Below, in pieces: positions 60,196-64,000 of a stretch of DNA of 64,000 nt (positions are counted from its first letter, which is position 1; each line of letters starts with the position of its first letter). Source of the DNA: Ricordea florida (taxonomy: Eukaryota > Cnidaria > Anthozoa > Corallimorpharia > Ricordeidae); contig OX453273.1 in assembly GCA_949710005.1 (NCBI GenBank), positions 3,650,206-3,714,205 on the forward strand, written 5' to 3'. The notes below the pieces were generated by a model that worked only from the letters and a program-made list of their open reading frames with translations, was not told where the DNA came from and did no database searches. The position numbers and the translations under genes were made by a program.

Positions 60196-60458
60196 TTATT
60201 GGTTTGAATTTAGCAACCATAAGAGGCATCGATAGATTACGTAGAGCGGTTATCAATTCACTGTTGGGAGTTCTTTTTCGATACCTTTTGTTTTGCCTTG
60301 CTACAATGGATAATTGTTGAAGGAGCCCCATGCCACTTTCTCAGCTAGTCAGAGGTAAAATTAAAACCAGTCGTACATAAGTAAAATAAAAAATATATAA
60401 TGAAAAAAAAATAAAATAGATAAAAAACAGTCGTACAATTAACAATTATTTGGGTTTA

Positions 60459-60577
60459 TCTCGGTGTAAAACCTTTTGTTTCCTTGTTTTTGCATTATGA
60501 CTTTCCTAGGCTCTATTGTTTTGAATCTTTTCTTTGTTCTATTTCACTTGTGAATGTAACAGGTTTTTACACCGAGG
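60459..60577. repeat. Short inverted repeat, MITE-like
   Basis: CTCGGTGTAAAACCT near 60460 and AGGTTTTTACACCGAG near 60561-60576 face each other around about 88 bp. Downstream of BHMT copy 2. Confidence 0.6.
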
Positions 60578-60968
60578 ATGAGCCAATTATTCTCTGAAAT
60601 CAAGGAGAATAGCGGCAGAATATTTACCGAGCTGCGAAGCAGAGAGATAAATATTCCTAAAGCCACTATTCACTGAGATCGTAGAGAATAATTTTAGTTT
60701 TAGTATATACCAATGAAACAACCTCAGTTACATCTCTCGAAAGCAGCTGGAAAGCAAGAATCGATGCCATCCGTTTTTTTTTCTTCCACCAAAACTCATC
60801 TGGTTAAGGCTTTCCCACACTCTCAGCACTATTCACCTTGTAGGAGGTGAGTAGTGTTAAATATCCTGAGATAGTGAGTGAATGAAATTACTCAAAATCC
60901 AATGATTGCTGAATAGGAGTATTAAGTAAGAATACCCAACCACATTAAACGCGTTACTGATTAAGTCA

Positions 60969-61118
60969 AGACTTTCCTGCCTCCTAGAAACTGGCTACGT
61001 GGTAAGCCGTGTAAAATAAATTAAGACTTTCAAGTCTACCCTAGAAGCTGGCTACGCGGTTCTCGATACCAAACAAATTCAAGAATTTGAGGTCTCCAAG
61101 AAGCTGGCTACGCGATAT
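60969..61118. repeat. Tandem repeat of about 55-65 bp, three units
   Basis: Units share GACTTTC or similar, then (A/G)GAAGCTGGCTACGCG. Copies are diverged and of uneven length. Confidence 0.6.
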
Positions 61119-61899
61119 TCAATGCAAATTGAGTCATAAACGTGTGATTTTGTGAACGAGGTATATATTCTTAATATTATACATTCTTTGGGACCGCCAA
61201 TTTGGCGAGTTATTCTTTGTGTTTTTTTCTTTCTGCAAACGTGTAACATATTTCAATTGAATTAATATATTCACTGAGTACCGCGTAGCCGGCTACACCT
61301 CATTTCATTTATTGTTCTCATTTCATTAAAAAAAAAAAATTAGTTAAATGTTTATAAGTAAATTACAGAGGAAGAATGGCGTAAGTTCAGAGTAGCTTAC
61401 GCTTTCGAGCTGAACTCCCATTAGGTGATTAAGAAAAAAAAGAGAGAAAAATATTAAATATGACGTTTGAATATAGTTGGAAGCAAAACACAACAAAAGT
61501 AATTGAGGTAAAGGAACATATTTACGAGTCTAAACAAGTAGATTTTAGTGATTTAACAAACGTTTTGTAATTAACTGATGTTATATCATTGTTAATTTGA
61601 CTCCATATCTTTACACCTAAGAATTTTAAGCAGAGTTTTCCATAATTCCAGAAGTTAATCAATGTGGCAGGGTATTCTGCAGTTTAACCAGAGTAAGTAA
61701 GTAAATAAGTAAGTACGTACGTACGCACGTACGTAAGTAAGTAACTTGGAACTTTACGAAGTGGAATAATTATTTTATGATATCTCTAAACCCTCGATTA
61801 TGTTTGCACGATAAGATCTGACTTTGTTGTTGTTTTGTCAACGGAGCCGTGTTGTGAAGTAGATTGTTGCTCATCGTGGTATCTTGATGATAATATAAC
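61119..61899. other. No gene recognised
   Basis: Contains a (GTAA/GTAC)n microsatellite at about 61693-61745. Nothing else recognised. Confidence 0.5.
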
Positions 61900-62530
61900 T
61901 TTGTTCTTTTGTCTCACGAAGGGGTCCCTTGGATGTTGATCGCGACGTTTTAATTGCTTACTTCTAGTCTTCTTCAGGCGATAGGGTTGACAGTTTCCGG
62001 TACATCGTTATGTATCACGGTGGTCTGCTGTGATTGGTGAATTCGATCCGGCTATTGTTTCCGTACACCGTGTTTATCGGTTTCTCAGAGGTCCGCTGAC
62101 TTGTCGCGCGCTTGCTTTGATGTTTTCTGTGCCAACGGTTGTCTCGGTTCACAAACTTCAGTTCTTCCCAAAACGGCTTGTGTCCTGTTTCGTTAGTGTG
62201 TTCTGAAACGGCGAAGTTCTGAGTTCGTGCAAGGCGTATATCTCTGTCGTCTTTCATTCTTTCTTGCAAGGGTCGTTCCGTTTTTCCAATACAGACTTTA
62301 CCGCATTAACAGGGTATCTTGTAATCAACGCCATCGTTCTTGTTTGTGTCAGCAATATTTCTTGGTCTGCCCAGCCGAGATTGTAGTGTAGTGTCGGGCT
62401 TGAAAACTGTGCGATTGAGGGGTTCTGAAACTCCTTTCCCCAGAACTATGCTGTCGAGCCTACATGTTATTGTCGAAGCGATGTGTAAAAACGTTTTAAA
62501 CATGAGTTCGGCTCGTTCTTGAACATCTCT
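61900..62530 (-). pseudogene. Penelope-like element, 3' end with GIY-YIG endonuclease relic
   Basis: Read from 62503 down, the frame gives GRPRNIADTNKNDGVDYKIPC, a stop codon (TAA), then CGKVCIGKTERPLQERMK and AVSEHTNETGHKPFWEELKF. This matches the GIY-YIG endonuclease domain at the C-terminus of Penelope-like retroelements (KVYIG core here read as KVCIG). A GAAGAAGACTAGAAGTAAGC segment follows at 61950-61975, of the kind found in Penelope 3' ends. The reverse transcriptase is not visible. An in-frame stop and the missing Tyr show it is dead. Confidence 0.75.
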
Positions 62531-63296
62531 TTTTATGTACTTGTCATTTTTTGAGTTAGCGAATTAGTTTGAGAATTCAAAGTGGAAAAGGTAGTCAGAA
62601 GTTAAATTGCTCAGTTTACGCAGTTTCCGAGAGTTTCACGTTAGTTCGTAATCAATCGCGAACATAATTTGCTCACCGTCGTATGCTTTTGTTCCTTATT
62701 TGTTTGCTTTGGTTATATTTTTGCGTATATTTTTTTCAAGCAAGACTTGAGTTTCTCCTCGTCTAATCCAACAGATCTTTCAGTCGTGATGGTCATTTTC
62801 CGAACTCCAATCAAAGCGCACGTTTATTCCTCACCAGGGGTTGTAGATAGATATAATCATCCCAAATATTTTGTACTTTAATTCCCCTCCGTCACAGAGC
62901 CTGTGTCCTTAGAAACTAACCGCTGACACCAATCGTGACTGTTAACTTGTTTCCTCTCACGCTTGGTGCTGACTTCGTGTTCTGATTGGTTGATTTGACT
63001 GTGTACATAGCTTGTGATTGGTCGGACTTATTGCTTTGATTCTGGACCGACAGTATTTGAAAAGCGCTATATCAAACGTGTACATTGCCGTGAGATGGTA
63101 AACCGGTTGGGAGGTGTTGACGAAAATCATGTGATTGATTAGGTACCTCGATCTTGAAGAACAAGTTAAGTCTTGGAACAGGGAAGAGTTTTCGTCGGAA
63201 TTCGGAACACGTCTTGATGGGTCGTTTTTATGGAAAGTTACCATGTATTTAAATTCCACAAAGCTATTGAAACGGTATATTGTTGTTTAGTGACAA
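62531..63296. other. No confident gene; possible Penelope-related flank
   Basis: Upstream of the Penelope relic on its strand, so it may hold decayed parts of that element, but I could not recognise reverse-transcriptase motifs. Confidence 0.4.
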
Positions 63297-63860
63297 GGGC
63301 CGATTTCACCCCCTCGTTAGGGGGAGGGGGCTGGGTGAGAAAAAGATGTGAGGGGGGAGGGGGTGAAAAATTTTCATGCTAAAAAGGAGGGGCCCTGGAA
63401 TTTTTTTACGGATTAATGGGAAGAGACTTGAATTTTTTATAAAGCGCAAAGGTCTGGAAAGATCTAGATAGTGAAATATGTAATAGTTGTTTTTACCAAA
63501 AGATTGCGAATCACCAGGTTCACCAGTTTTTCCTCCCTCAGCAAAGCTCAACATGTACAATAATTGCCAAAATGTGTTGGCACGGGTGAGATTATATTGA
63601 CTTTTAGAATCTTTGGAAGAGAATGGAAGCTTTTATTTCCCCTTCCCACTCCTGGTACAAAGTTGGGGTCCCTAAAGGTGAACTAGGACACCATTTTTGA
63701 CAAAACCAGGAGCAGTGAAGGGGGGTGGGGGGAGGGTATGGAAACTCGTGCTTGGATCTGAAGGAGAGGCCTCCAAATACTCAGATTTTCAGGAGAGGGG
63801 TACTTGGACAATTTCTCACCCAGCCCCCTCCCCCCAGTTAAATAATGAATGGTCCCTTAG
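63297..63860. mobile_element. Inverted-repeat element with G/C-rich arms
   Basis: GGGGGAGGGGGCTGGGTGAG at 63320-63339 is mirrored by CTCACCCAGCCCCCTCCCCC at about 63815-63834. Weaker matches reach AAGGG/CCCTT outside. Interior non-coding. Probably a MITE; no target duplication confirmed. Confidence 0.6.
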
Positions 63861-64000
63861 AGGTTATTGAATGCGAGGCCTGTGGAAACTCTTTTACACT
63901 GAGTAACAATAGATTCTAAAAATTAAGTTTGTGAAGTAATAGCAACATTAATATTTCATGTAAACTCACTCAAGAACTCAAAATATTACTGCATGACTCG

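Noticed and set aside
62957-63259. Minus-strand 100-codon frame as Penelope reverse transcriptase
   Set aside because: No reverse-transcriptase motif was recognised.

Overview
The window is eukaryotic: spliced genes with GT-AG introns, tRNA-derived repeats, microsatellites and many transposable elements. Two tandem, same-strand genes for betaine-homocysteine S-methyltransferase (BHMT) frame it. A Polinton/Maverick, a BEL/Pao retrotransposon, a Penelope relic and many small foldback elements sit in and around them. This mix fits an invertebrate metazoan. A cnidarian, probably an anthozoan such as a stony coral, is my best guess, but no species-specific marker is present.

Layout. 1-2653: upstream or first-intron DNA with a 28-bp minisatellite and a SINE-like repeat. 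2654-9791: BHMT copy 1, eight coding exons. 9792-17920: intergenic or first-intron DNA with a hairpin element (11087-11346), a decayed BEL/Pao pol (minus, 13496-14906), a 1.42-kb MULE-like element with a 9-bp target duplication (15215-16635) and a small MITE. 17921-60195: BHMT copy 2, eight coding exons stretched over about 42 kb. Its introns carry a 15.3-kb Polinton (19127-34400), a 6.6-kb intact BEL/Pao with apparently identical LTRs (36336-42921), a SINE, a foldback element of about 10.8 kb made mostly of an 18-bp minisatellite (44550-55336), a tRNA-like inverted pair, a 1.1-kb foldback element (57575-58674) and a hAT-like MITE next to a splice donor. 60196-64000: repeats, a Penelope-like GIY-YIG relic and a terminal inverted-repeat element.

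BHMT makes methionine and dimethylglycine from homocysteine and glycine betaine. Both copies keep the three zinc-ligand cysteines and open, phase-compatible exons, so both may be functional. The first coding exon was not identified for either copy.

The Polinton encodes protein-primed DNA polymerase B, a DD35E integrase, a major capsid protein, a packaging ATPase, a minor-capsid candidate and several small membrane or coiled-coil proteins. It is a decayed copy: an in-frame stop in polB, a frameshift in the integrase tail, and a capsid/ATPase junction where the capsid C-terminus and the ATPase P-loop region are missing. Its most notable feature is a short motif (TTTAAAGAT-like) about 16-36 nt upstream of the start codon of nearly every gene, including one in each terminal repeat. 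This looks like an element-specific promoter. Short three-base-loop palindromes, several inside reading frames, are a second unexplained feature.
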